A stretch of DNA of 64,000 bases from NCBI GenBank assembly GCA_038373885.1, contig JAWZYV010018244.1:744001-808000 (forward strand). The letters run 5' to 3'. The position numbers and the translations under genes are program-made. Shown piece after piece: positions 1 through 11,241 of the stretch (its first letter is position 1; each line of letters starts with the position of its first letter). The notes under the pieces were generated by a model that worked only from the letters and a program-made list of their open reading frames with translations, was not told the DNA's origin and made no database searches. The stretch comes from Cheiracanthium punctorium (Eukaryota; Arthropoda; Arachnida; Araneae; Cheiracanthiidae).

Positions 1-468
1 GTACATAAGTACAAATAAACTAATTATGCCAGGCACTTCAAAATTTTGAGGTTGTCTCTTTTCAAGCTGTACTACATACTGAAATAAAACGGTAAATCTG
101 TTTCAGTTTCAAAACTTTTAGAAAAAATTCTTAAAAATCGGAAATTTTCACAAAACGTGTCACTCTTCGAAAAATCTTGCTACTCAGATTCATGTTTAAG
201 AATTTTTTCTGAAAATTTCAGAAAAGCTACAGCTTTTTCGCTTATTGCAGTGTGCAAAGCAGCTTATGAAGAACCATTTGGAACTTTTTGGGGAACATGG
301 TGCCATTAGTTTATTTCAATTTGTGCACCAAGACTAAAAACAGAGTTTTTTTTCTTCGACATACACCCTTAACAGTTCGCAAGTGTTTATTAAGCTATTT
401 TCCTTGTATCGTAAATGTTTCCCAATCGTTAAACACAGTTTTCTTGAATTCGCAAGAAACATCGGCGC
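1..468. other. AT-rich stretch, nothing recognised
   Basis: No TIR, transposase motif or convincing exon is visible. The open frame at 288-482 has no recognisable domain and AT-driven composition, so it is taken as chance. Confidence 0.6.
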
Positions 469-1145
469 TATCGCTTAGCTGACTTCAGTTTTGGGGACTT
501 CTTATTTTTGGTGCTAAATTTGCCGATATTTCGCCAAAAGTCGTGAAGCTTGCCGATATTGAGTGGGATTTTACTAATGGGGACTGTAATCTTTACTTTC
601 CTCAATTGGCATCACGTTATAGCATTAGTATTACGTCATCAATATACGGAACCACTAGGAAATGTTCCGGAAGACGGAATCATCGCGAAAGTACTGGGAA
701 TTTCGCCTAAAGGTATATAAGATTAGCTTGTCCCGTTCTCGGTTCAGTTTCAGTTGAGTGAATGCTCGCGCTGGCAGTTCACTGGAGCTATACGGCTCTA
801 TATTATGTGCTTTTATAAGTGAACTTTCGCTTGCTCTGAGAAGCTTATTTTTGAATCCTGTTCCTCATTGCTGTATTTCGGGTTAAAACTGAGAGTCCAC
901 TTAGACTGGGGTAGGATTTTATTGTATGTGAAATACAACATTTGAGGAAGCTTTTGGGACTGACTGTTATAAAACGTGTTATTGCTTCTTAATTTCTGTG
1001 AACTGTGTACTGAAGATTGTTCACCAAATTTCTAGATGCAATAAAATTTGTGTTTCGTCCTGTCAACTGGACTGTTTACTAGAACTTCCCATACACACTG
1101 GATTTTCAAGCTACGAAACCGAAGAATAAGAGAAGTTTTCTGTAA
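469..1145 (+). repeat. LTR-like repeat, copy A (promoter and polyA signal present)
   Basis: This ~670-bp block matches, as an inverted copy, the block at 50090-50696; shared stretches include TATCGCTTAGCT at its start and TGTCAACTGGACTGTTTA near its end. It carries a TATA box (TATATAA, 714-720), an arthropod-type initiator TCAGTT at 744 about 30 bp downstream, and an AATAAA signal near 1040. The order TATA, initiator, polyA signal is that of U3-R-U5 in an LTR. No TG...CA termini, primer-binding site or gag/pol sequence could be placed, so 'solo LTR' is inference. Another promoter-bearing repeat is possible. Confidence 0.55.
714..751 (+). promoter_or_regulatory. TATA box plus initiator in LTR-like repeat
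   Basis: TATATAA at 714-720 is followed by TCAGTT at 744-749. The spacing of about 30 bp is canonical for RNA polymerase II core promoters, and TCAGT is the arthropod initiator consensus. In the inverted copy at 50 kb the TATA box is kept (TATAAAA, rc at 50543-50549) but the initiator is not clearly kept. Confidence 0.5.
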
Positions 1146-1231
1146 TAATATAGTTAGGGAATGGTTTAAAACGGTTTGAAGGGTGTTTATAAGTGCCTTA
1201 AGAAACTGTGTGCGTGTTTAAAAAAGTTGTG

Positions 1232-1862
1232 TACAGGCTGTCAAAAATACCGCCCAAACTCTGCACAGCCAGATTTATCGTTGGGAGCACATAAAAAGTG
1301 TCCAAAGAACCATAACTGTGCGGCCCGCAGTTTTCAAGAAAAGTGCGAGAAAAAAGCAGAAGCGTCATTTCCGGTGCACGAAAAGAGCCTTTATTGGAAT
1401 CCTGAACATAGTTTTTTTTTGCATATGCTTTCATAAAATGATGCTCAAAATGTCCACCGCGCATACTGAGGCTTGCATGCGTGTGCAAGTATCATGTCCA
1501 GTTGCTTACGTTGCATCAATATGGAACCACATAAATACACCAGCATGAAGGGGATAGACTGAATCACTATTTGTTGTAATTACGACTCGATAGATCAATT
1601 CTTTCAAACGGTTTTCAAGCATAGGTGCCAGATCTAATGATTGTAGAGACCATAAAACCGAATCCCCTTTATGTAATCCAGTGTTCAATTTAATGTTTCT
1701 TGTTGCTTTTCCTCGCACCGGATGTGACGTCAAATTTTGTTTTTTATTTTTTTCTCGAAAACTATGGATCGTACAGGTACAGTTCTTTGGGCAATTTTTA
1801 TGTACTTCTAACGAGGAATCTGGCTGTGCAGAGTTTGTGTGCTATTTTTGGGACACCCTGTA
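1232..1862. mobile_element. Long-TIR MITE, TA target site, Tc1/mariner-like ends
   Basis: The left end reads TA-CAGGCTGTCAAAAATA and the right end, reverse complemented, TA-CAGGGTGTCCCAAAAATA. The inverted arms stay homologous for about 190 bp, from roughly 1234-1420 and 1675-1860 (for example CAAACTCTGCACAGCCAGAT on one arm, its complement on the other). TA duplications lie at 1232-1233 and 1861-1862. There is no transposase. Open frames here, such as 1176-1436 and 1700-2041, are incidental readings of the arms. Ends resemble those of the element at 43506-44219. Confidence 0.75.
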
Positions 1863-1924
1863 TATACTACCCTATTTCACAACACGAAACTTTAGCTTCC
1901 TCGATGGGTCTTGGAACGCATTCC

Positions 1925-2290
1925 TGGAGTAAGTCAAGACTCCCAAGGGTCAATGCAGACGAGAATTGGGTCCGTTTTGCGGCCCCTTCACAAAATCGCC
2001 ATCGATTAGAACGGCCTCTTCCCAAAATCACAATCTATTAAAACGGCTCACACCACAAATATACAATCGATTAAAATAGCACTTCATTGTCAATTTACCC
2101 TACATTTTAATCTGTTTTATCAATTATTTTAACAAAAAAAGTCGCTTTTATTAAAAATTGGTACGAAAATTCACAAAAATAAGTATTGAAATTCACAAAA
2201 ATTAATATTGAAATTCACAAAAAATAAGCAGTTTTCACAAAAACAGGACCCTGGAAAAAAATCCTGGATCTTCCCTTGACTCCACTGTAT
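1925..2290. repeat. Short tandem motifs, possibly inside a hAT-like element
   Basis: Two small tandem arrays adjoin. The first has three spaced copies of an ATCGATTARAACGGC-like motif (1998-2075). The second has about four copies of a ~25-bp unit with core AAATTCACAAAAAT (2165-2240). The 3' side ends in TTGACTCCACTG and the 5' side starts near CCTGGAGTAAGTCAAG; these could be degraded hAT termini, but no TSD was found. Confidence 0.35.
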
Positions 2291-3290
2291 AACTTGCGAA
2301 GATGTTGAAAAAAAGAATTTTTTCTTTCTTTCTTTTTTTTTTACATAGGACTGTTATATAGGAACGTAATGCTCCTTTTAAAATCTATTGGTTGTCGAAA
2401 AAAAAAAGAAAGAGGAGATTTTCATCTTATTTCGTTTACTCACATTTGAAGCAGAAAAATTTTCCCAGTCTGGTTTATAAAAAAAAAAAAAAAATTCAGT
2501 GCTCACCAATTTAAAAAGAAATTGCAAAGCTCATGCAATCTATTTCTATAAATGTAATTTTAACAAGAACTAAAACCGGTAACGTTGAGCTGTTGGTTAA
2601 ATTTTGAGAAGACGATAAATATTAATGTAAGATACTGTTTAATATTCTCGACACGAAGGAAGCGTACGATATTTTATTTAGTTTATACATTTAACTCGAT
2701 GCAAGCAGCTTCTGTGTCTCGGAAATAGTAAATTTTTGTCACAGGAGGAAAAAAATATTTTAACTTTAGTTGTAAATAAAAGGGGGGGAAACTTAGGTAT
2801 GTTGTGAACACGTGATTGGAATAAAATTGAAATCCCTCGTGGAAGACAAAATTGAAATGGAGAGATGTAAATTACACGAACAGAGAGAACTTCAGAATAC
2901 AATAGACAAGGAAAAGATAAACTTAAGATAGAACCCCTTTTTTTCGATCAAAGTGAAAATGAGAATATGTACACGCAGTGTTTTTTTTCTGTGAAAACGC
3001 AGGGATATGCGTACCGCTAAATATTTTGTGAATCTCACAGAGATTATAGGAATCTAACAAAATATTGTTTCTCCTCAGTGAAATTTAGAGTATTTCTAAA
3101 CATTAAAAGAAAAAGCACTGTGCATTTGTATTTTCAAATACCAAAGAATTCCTCAAAATGAGATTTTACGTCTGTCAAAGGTGATATGAAAGTATATGCA
3201 ATTTTTGTTTAAAATTGTCACAGTGTTAAAGAGTATTTTAGACTTTATTGGAACTATATGAAAATAAAGAATCTATTCTCTAAACATAGC
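2291..3290. other. AT-rich stretch, nothing recognised
   Basis: Contains homopolymer A/T tracts (near 2330 and 2480) but no TIR pair, repeat family match or domain-bearing frame that I can see. Confidence 0.6.
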
Positions 3291-3510
3291 TTCACCATGG
3301 CACAGTGGTTATGTCACTGAAAATGGTAGACGGCCGAATTGTGAAGGTTCCTGGTTCGGGTCCCATCGCGCGGCTGTCGATCTAACGGTCTGGCGTTTTG
3401 GTAGGTTTTCTCCAGATGTAACGTGAATACGCGTTGGAGCCCCTTAAAGAGTCCTCCTGCCAAGACACTTGGCAGATCGCCCTAGCGTAGCGTTGCCATT
3501 ATCACACAAA
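3291..3510 (+). repeat. tRNA-derived SINE, copy 1
   Basis: The 5' part holds an A-box-like TGGCACAGTGG (3298-3308) and a B-box GGTTCGGGTCC (3353-3363), the RNA polymerase III internal promoter of tRNA-derived SINEs. The body (TTTTCTCCAGATGTAACGTG, then AATACGCGTT) reappears in inverse orientation at 61735-61980, which also shares GAATTGTGAAGG upstream and the AGCAGAT-like 3' part. Two dispersed copies and the A/B boxes together support a SINE. A functional tRNA is excluded because no cloverleaf closes. Confidence 0.7.
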
Positions 3511-6500
3511 CATCAACATCTCAAAGCATGCATTCTTTCAGCGAGAGATTTTACCTTAAGAATACATCGAGAGAGAGCCATAAATTATGGAACACTTTCT
3601 ATCCCGTGCTAATTCATAATAAAATAAACAAACGATGTCACTAAAGTGTTTCATTCAACTACCGTCCACTAAACATATTTATATAAAAACATTTCCCTCA
3701 ATTTTTCTCTTTTCCATTTCAAATAGGAAATACGCCATCGACATAACAATATACACTTCGTATGCTGATAGATCTTGATGAATACAATTTTTTGTTTTGA
3801 AAGATCATGCAAAGAAACATAATTGATACTAATTTCATTTTTTATGAGATATTTGATGCTATAAATCTCGATAACTTGCATTAATTTTGTTTTGTAAGGA
3901 GGAAAAAAAAAAAAAAGAAACACATACATAAATAAATAAAATATAAGCACCAGAAAGCACAGGTGTGTTTTTATAAGAGCTCCAAATGCTAAGTATATAA
4001 TTTTCAGTGGAGAAGATAAGTTGTATAAAATATTATTGAATATATATATTATTGAAATCAAAGCATATTTTCGGAATACAGACAATTCCCGAATAATCTG
4101 GTCAGTGTTTAAAGACAGACATTTTTTTCTTCTTCAAGGGCGGCCATTTGACCATCAGTCATTTGCCACTACTAAGGCCCGAAGTACTGGCGATTTGATT
4201 ACGGGAACCCAGTCGGCGGTCAACAGCTCTGCTGTTAGTCGTTTTTTGTGTCATGTTCGCACGCAAATAGGTTTCCACTCTTCTGAGGAAAGATCTTTTA
4301 GTTGGAGCTGCAGATGCAGGTAAAATGGAGAGGGATGGACCAATCCCATGACATCTGCTCTTACCCGATATTTCTCCTCCAGATTCTTCCTTTTAAAATT
4401 GCATAAAGGTCACTGCCAGTTGAAAATATTGAGCACTCACAGTTACGATTAGAGATGCTGCATCTAGTGTGACAGCGAAAATGTTGCACAACGCGTGGAG
4501 AGAAATAGCATACCTCCTTTGACCTTCTTCGAGTGATAGTATTGAAATTTAGTCACCTAAAACGGATGTATAACTTTTGATGTTGTGCAGTAATACTCCG
4601 AACTTACGCGATAGGTTCGCCGAGCGATAACTGTGTAAGTCGGAGTAAAATTTCGCATATAAGTATGTACATACAAATAGATTTTAATTCTGACCGGGAA
4701 CTAAAGAAAACAATAATTTAGAAAAAAATGTTTAAAAAAATCTTAGATAAGACATATGTATAACAAATTATATCAATAAAATTGTAAATCGAAGTCATTT
4801 TGGAAAACAAAAGACGAATAGAAGATCGTGTAACTTCCGGTTCCCGTAAGTCAGGGTAGCGTTGTACTTGTAAAATCAGTTGCTCAGAATGAAATCATCC
4901 AAAATGATTAACCTTATTTACACAGTTTCACCCAGTTCGGTGGTTTCACCTCATGTGCACTGTCATTGTAGCGGGTGCACAAACGCTCTCATCACGACGC
5001 TTCTATTTAAATGGTGAATGGGCTAAAGAAATGATCAAATCATTTGTTTACATTTTTCACCCAGCATTCCCTTTGGTTCATCGGTTCGCGGAAAGTCTCT
5101 TTCATCAAAAGTTGATAGGAGATCAAACCTCTTCATCGTTCATCTTTAGGGCTCACTTTGGATGAAACAAAAATGAAAGGCAATCTATACTTATCATTCT
5201 GGATGATTCCTTGATATCACTAAGATGAATATCGAAAGTGATAAGTGCAAATGAACCTTAAGAGATTTTATTAAAAACATAAAACGTTTTAACAATGTAT
5301 GAAAACCACCATATACCAAATTAGTTTCTTTTGTAACCGAGGACCGTTTTTTTTTAACATCCTGGGCTTTTATTTTACAGAGAAGACACACAAATATACA
5401 TATAATGAAAACACAAAAAACATTTATTACAAATAGCACAAAACATTTTAATGACGTTATTATTTGACAGCACAATTTTACGACATTATCTTTTTAATTA
5501 AAAAAAATTGAAGCGACCAAAAAGCAGATTCAAACTGACAGGCATAATTTTAATTATTCGGCTTTTGATGTATTCACAAATTTCAAGATTTTTTTGTTTT
5601 TGTTTCTGTAACTGTATTGTTACGTGGATAAATAATTCTTTTATGAATTACTTTTTTATACATAAAAAATGTTCGTTTTGAACGGGAAATTATTTTATCA
5701 AATAACACTTTTTATATTTTAATTTTCTTAGCTGTTACCTTTTCTTTTTATGTTTTCAAAATTTACATAATTATTAAACTTTTTATCAGTCTTTTAGGTA
5801 TAGAAAACGGAGAAAGGCAGTAAAATGACGCACAGTAATGAAGTTTTGTTCTTTTAATGGATAAAAGTTGCGACATTTGATTTTTATGCTTAGCATTGAG
5901 TCAGAGATTTATTTTTATAGTTTTAAAGTAAAGGGCAAGCTGTTACAATGAGATTAGTTCCTTAATGAAGAACTACATTTGTTTCCATTAGAAAGTTTCC
6001 AGTAATTTACTTATTTTATAAGGACTGCATCCTTGTCTATTGGTAAGATTGTACTAAAAATACTCTTGCAAGAGAATCAATAAAATAACTTTAAATAGAG
6101 TTGTTGGATCTCAGTTGCATTGAATCGTTAAAAAGTCGATCTACTGAATGTATAAAAACTATTACGCAAATTTTGAATTTTTTCCACTTATTAAACGTAA
6201 AGTTTTGGAAAATATATACTTATTTATTTTATAATAGAGCATCAGTGCAACGATTTAATTTGGAAAGTAACGAGAAATATGTAAGTTTTAATAATTTGTT
6301 AATTAATTAATTATTACTATATGTTAAATATTTTTACTAGTAAACGCCTTTTATTATAATATAGATGGTTATTTATTATTATACATTGGACTTTCGTTTA
6401 TAATTAGAGATTACAGTAAAAGAACTAAACAAATTGCTCTTTAAAGGTCTTACTTAAAAAATGTCGATAGCTTTTTGATTTTGAACTTGCAAAAAAGTGG

Positions 6501-7176
6501 TTAAAAATTCATTTGTTTTTATTACCCCTCTTATGTCCATGGTAAAAATATACTACGACCCTTTAAACGCTATTTGTTTTACAGGGAAAATGTTTCGAAA
6601 TGTAATTTTGAAGTCATAAAACCATTAACTGTATCTTTAATTAATAGTAGTAATAGTTAGGGCCCACCGATGCCAACATTAATGAATAAAAATATTAAAA
6701 TATTTTAGAAGCAACATGTTTATACTCTTTTCTTCTACTTGCAACATGTTCTGCTATAAAGTTTTTCTACTATTTTAATAATATTTAACCTGACGAAAAA
6801 TTAATAATTGCCATTTATATGTAAGAAAATGTTTACTTTTTCGTTAGATACAAAATAATTTAAAAAAAGTTTCATTTACAATGTTTAGAAGAGCTTTAAA
6901 ATTATAGTGCTACCAATGAAAGACATAAAAGTAACTTTTTTGACAATTTCTTTTATTATATTAACGTTATTTAAAGTAAAGGAACGCCATTTCAACTTTT
7001 TTTTTTCCCTTGGGAATTTCCTATAGTCGGAATAACAGGGTTGGAAAAGTAAAAATAAAAAGTTTTTTATTATAACTATTAATCCATCCATTAAAAATAT
7101 TAATAACATTTATTTAATGCATTTTCCTTTCCGATTTGATTGTGAAAAATATAAAACTCCACATCGAAAAACTTAA
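3511..7176. other. AT-rich region without recognisable genes
   Basis: Largely A/T-rich with short tracts of T and A. The 138-codon minus-strand frame at 3669-4085 is dominated by Phe, Ile, Tyr and Lys as expected from AT-rich random sequence. A slightly GC-richer patch at 4135-4330 has an open frame on the plus strand but no motif clear enough to assign. Confidence 0.55.
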
Positions 7177-7794
7177 TTAACACTTTCACTGCCGATCACG
7201 GGATATCGCGTGAGAGTCACAAGTGCAAACCAAATTTCCTATTTCAGTTTTTTGAATAACAAATTAATTTTTCGCAAAATTTTCGGCAGCAGATCGGTCA
7301 ATTAAACTTGGTTACACTAGAACATCGAAAGTGAAGCAGAATCCCATTGGCCAGTGCTTGGAGGGTGGATCGTCTACGCTAACGGGAGCTAGTGCACGTA
7401 AAATCTGTAGTGACTCCAATGTCCTCCGAGTAAAAACAATACCTCTAGGGCTGCCAATCCAGATGCTAGGTTTCTTATCTGGAATTCATTCAAAATTAGG
7501 AGACCACTCGTAGGGGGCGACGTTGGTCTGCTTACTAGGCGCCCCCATACTAAAATAACCAACATCCCCTGCCCCCGTGGCGGCCAAGCTTGCAAGAAGG
7601 CCGCTGACTCGACCATCAGAAGGAAAGAAAAAAGTACTTTTTCCATAAAATAAGCAATTTTAATGAAATATATGAAAATTTTAAATTAACGACACGAATT
7701 ATTTATCATTAAAAACTATATTTTATGTATGAAACTGACATATGAAATTTGGCTTTTACTTTAATACTTTATGGTCAGGCAGTGAACGTGTTCA
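7177..7794. mobile_element. Possible TTAA-type (piggyBac-like) non-autonomous element
   Basis: TTAA at 7177-7180 is followed by CACTTTCACTGCC. The right end GGCAGTGAACGTG (7778-7790) is its inverted match (12 of 13) and is followed by TTCA, one change from TTAA. The interior holds a GC-richer island (7330-7625) with no recognisable domain on either strand. The TTAA target supports piggyBac-like mobility, but the mutated right target site lowers confidence. Confidence 0.4.
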
Positions 7795-8832
7795 TTCTCC
7801 AAGCAGATATATTCTCTAAGGAATTTATTCCAGATTACTATATTATTTTTATTTATATTTGTTGCATAGCCGAATGATATCCGGAAATCTTTAAAAACCA
7901 TTTAAGTACGAAATAATAATTTGTTACCAAACGTATAAAAATACAATAAAGACCATTATTTGGAAAAAATCAAAAACGACGAAATGCTTTTTCGCTTGGA
8001 ACATGCATTGCTACTTATTTTATAAAAGAGCAGACGTACGATATAACGATTTCAGTTGACAAATAAAGTGGAAATGGCTATTTATTGTTACTTTCTCCCT
8101 CAAAGACCTAGTTTCTTTTCCGACGGGCTTAATTACAATCAAAACATTCCCGAATGCAGGTAGAGACATTAACATGATTGTGTCATTAGCTGGAAGAATG
8201 ATAGAGAAAGCGCAAACTTTGTTCTGTGATTTCCTCCAGAAAGAGTAATAGTTAAAGATGATGATATTAATCGAACGCTTAGATTTTTGTGATATGGGAA
8301 ATGGGCGTATCACTTACTGCCTTATTCATCAAACGCTTGACACGCCAATTAATCCAAATACGTGTGTTGAAGGTAAGATAGCTAGCTCACCGATCCCCTT
8401 AACACGTATAATTTTGATTAATCCCCGTCTCCAGTGTTTTGTGAATAAGGCTGTTAGCTAACAATTTTCTGATTTTAATCTAATTGATTGGGTTTATATC
8501 TATAACTTATTGGATTCAAAATGAATCTGGAAAAAAAATGCATTAATTGTTTTTAGTTTTGCGTTTTCGCTGCATAAACTATGCGTTTATCTATGTTATT
8601 GCAAAAAAAAATGTGTTTTTCTGTTTTATACAAAAACGTTTTACTTAACAGTTCATAGTTACTTCATAGAAGTTTTATAAGCGTTATATACACTACTTTA
8701 ACAACCTTAAAATTCAAATACTCACTGTTCAACATAAACTGGTTCTTAAAGAGAATGACTATTGTCAGTTTTTGTTCATTTAGATATACATCTCCCACCC
8801 AGTTAAAAACAATCAAACGGCTGTCACGATAA
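7795..8832. other. AT-rich stretch, nothing recognised
   Basis: No repeat family match or domain-bearing frame seen. Overlapping open frames at 8020-8313 (-) and 8258-8461 (+) lack recognisable features. Confidence 0.55.
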
Positions 8833-8834
8833 TA

Positions 8835-9330
8835 CAGGGTGTTTAAAAAATGTCATTCAAAATTGTAAAGGGCGGTAGAGGTAACCAAGACTGTTCACTG
8901 TAGCGTAGCAATGTTGGGTGTCAAACGTCGTCTTTATGTACATCCCTTCAAAAAAGTATTGGAGTATAAGTGAAATTTCCTTTTTCAGCTTTGCGAATAA
9001 CAGAATGCCAACGATATTTTTTGAATATGGAGGACATTGGAAAATAACCGGTGTTTGTAAAACGCGCAACTCGACAGAAATATAGAAAATTACAACTGTA
9101 CATAACTTAATTAACATTTCACGAAAAACAATTTATAATATACGAAATCAACGTAGGAAGTTTGATTTTCACTCGAATACTTTTTTGAGAGGGTGTACTT
9201 GTTAATAACTTCGTAAAAGTCTTGCAGTGGTCGTCTAATTCCTGATCCGAGTATCATAAACAACGGGCTTGTCTCCGAGAATTTCATCAATGAAATGAAA
9301 TAGAATTTGTAAATCATCAATTTTAGTCAC
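8835..9330. repeat. Repeat with TA-CAGGGTG end and internal inverted repeat
   Basis: TACAGGGTGTTTAAAAAATG at 8835 looks like a Tc1/mariner-type MITE terminus. A 40-45 bp inverted repeat lies inside: 8937-8980 (core TCAAAAAAGTATTGGAGT) pairs with 9160-9205 (core ACTCGAATACTTTTTTGA). The matching right terminus was not found, so the boundaries are uncertain. Confidence 0.4.
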
Positions 9331-9504
9331 ATGCTTTCGGTGAAAAATTCATTACTTTTTCAAGACCCATGGTCGGAATGTTTCCTACTACAGAGTGCGT
9401 TCACGAAGTTTCTTTCTAAACTTGTCTCAGAACTAAAAAAATCATTGAACATAATTGCACAGCGAACTAAGAGTCTCCGAAATACGACCTTTGTGTACAA
9501 ACCG

Positions 9505-9943
9505 ACACATCCTAGATCCAGAAGGCCTGAGAACAGAAGCTTTTACGTCATCACTAGGTCTTCTAATATGACGCCATCACAGTTTTACTTTCACAAAGTA
9601 AAACTAAGAGTCTCCGCATGATTTAAATTATCTGGTGAATGATACAAATTTTAGAAAATATCTTTAAGTTAAGGATAAAAATTAAAATACCTTTCTGATA
9701 AAAAATAATTTATTATGATCTATATCATTTAATATAATTAGTGATAGTTAAAATTTCCTACTTGTCGTAAAATTTAATTTTTTGTTTAAATCATTAAAAT
9801 GTTTTATGCGGGAGTAAATTCACCACAAACTTTGAATAGTTTTTCTTAAACTATTAAATTAGATGTGTGATGACGTTATTTTAGTGGACCTAGGGATGAC
9901 GTAAAAGTTTCTGTTCTCAGGCATTGTATATCTAGGAGGTGTT
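9505..9943. mobile_element. MITE-like element with ~70-bp terminal inverted repeats
   Basis: The left arm (about 9505-9580) and the right arm (about 9868-9943) are inverted copies sharing CCTGAGAACAGAA, TTTTACGTCATC and CCTAGAT blocks. No target duplication could be fixed at the ends, so the superfamily is unknown. A 14-bp direct repeat ACTAAGAGTCTCCG occurs at 9467 and again at about 9604. Confidence 0.6.
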
Positions 9944-10114
9944 GTATTAACACACCGCTGCCAGCGTTTTTTCCATTGTTCATAGGCTAGTTCGAACACT
10001 TTGCTTGGAAGGCTGACAATTCATTCTTGTTATGATCACATTCATCTTCACACGTTCAAGAGAAAGACTTGGAAAACGTAAAGAATATTAAAATGCTCAT
10101 TCTTTCATTCAGAC

Positions 10115-10563
10115 CAGCGGCTCCCAACCTTTTAACATTGTGCCCCCCTCCCATTCCTCAGCATACGTACAATTCTTTATTCTTCAACAACGAGAATTTA
10201 GTCGCCTTTTCTACAAAATAATGTAATACGGCAGTTTCAGATTACGTCATAATTCAATCCTGGTGGACAGACATGATATGAATATGATGTTTCTATTGGT
10301 TTATTCAAGTTCCTGGTGGACAAACGTTACTTTAAAAACGAGTTTTTATTGGTAGAATCCATTGACGGTCATATGGTTGAAACTGCTCTATCGGTAAAGT
10401 TTGAATAAATATTTTAAGCAAAAATAGATATGTTTTGGGTGTAAAAATAAGAATAAATATGATGATAAAAAAATGCTTAAGTACGTGCCCGTTTTTCACG
10501 CGCAACCCCTGCAAATGCTTTAAGTAAGGAAAGGGAACGCATTCCACCGGTTGGGAACCGCTG
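10115..10563. mobile_element. hAT-like non-autonomous element
   Basis: Left end CAGCGGCTCCCAACCTTTT; right end reverse complemented CAGCGGTTCCCAACCGGTGG. These termini match the common hAT type with CCCAACC. Flanks are ATTCAGAC on the left and CATTAGAC on the right, similar but not an exact 8-bp duplication. No transposase is present; the minus-strand frame at 10332-10547 lies inside the element and has no recognisable domain. Confidence 0.6.
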
Positions 10564-10833
10564 CATTAGACCACAGTACTTCAAATTTATGGATGACCAA
10601 TGGTACTTCTCTAAAGTAGTATCAGATAGCTTCTCTGATATCTTGACGACCAAGGTACGAAATGGATGAATTGAAAAGATGAATTTCAGAACTTATTCTC
10701 TATCAAACGACTCAGAATAATCTGTCATGCTTAACATCATACGCAGAAGATGCTAAAATGAATTGAATTAAAGTTTGCTTCGTGAATAGTTTTCGCTTCT
10801 CATTCAGGTGATTATGGAAACTAAACTATCAGT

Positions 10834-11241
10834 AGTCAAGGGCTATTTCGATGGTGTTTTACTATTCCTAAAAAGAGCATATTCCTTTTTAAAGCCTTTT
10901 ATTTAATTTAAAAAAGTTTTTTTTTTTAAACAAAAATAAGGTTTTAAACCTCTCTCCTCCTTCTAGAAAAAAAAGTAATAATTAATTTGTAAACTATGTA
11001 CGGTATGAGGGAAAGTAAAAGACAATAATTGACCTACCAGAAGTCAAGAGCTATTTCATTGGTTTTCACAACTCTCCAAAGAAGAACATATTCCTTTTTA
11101 AACCCTTTTATTTAATTAAAAAAGTATCTTTTTAAACAAAAATAAAGTTTTAACTCTTTCTTCTCCTCCTCCAAAAAAAAGTGATAATTAATCTGTAAAC
11201 TGTGCACGATATAGAGAAAGTGAAAGACAGTACTCAATTGT
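10834..11241 (+). repeat. Tandem duplication, two ~208-bp units
   Basis: Unit 1 starts at AGTCAAGGGCTATTTC (10834) and unit 2 at AGTCAAGAGCTATTTC (11042). Both contain CATATTCCTTTTTAAA, a C/T-rich patch and a GTAAACTRTG block in the same order. Small indels show the duplication is not recent. Confidence 0.85.

Noticed and set aside
3669..4085. 138-codon open frame on the minus strand
   Set aside because: Composition is Phe/Ile/Tyr/Lys-rich as expected from AT-rich DNA; no motif, splice context or repeat support.
4135..4330. Possible Tc1-like transposase DNA-binding fragment (RPFDHQSFATTKARS...)
   Set aside because: A loose resemblance to the ATT...R..SAS..SR linker region of some Tc1 transposases, but no TIRs and no catalytic block; too weak.
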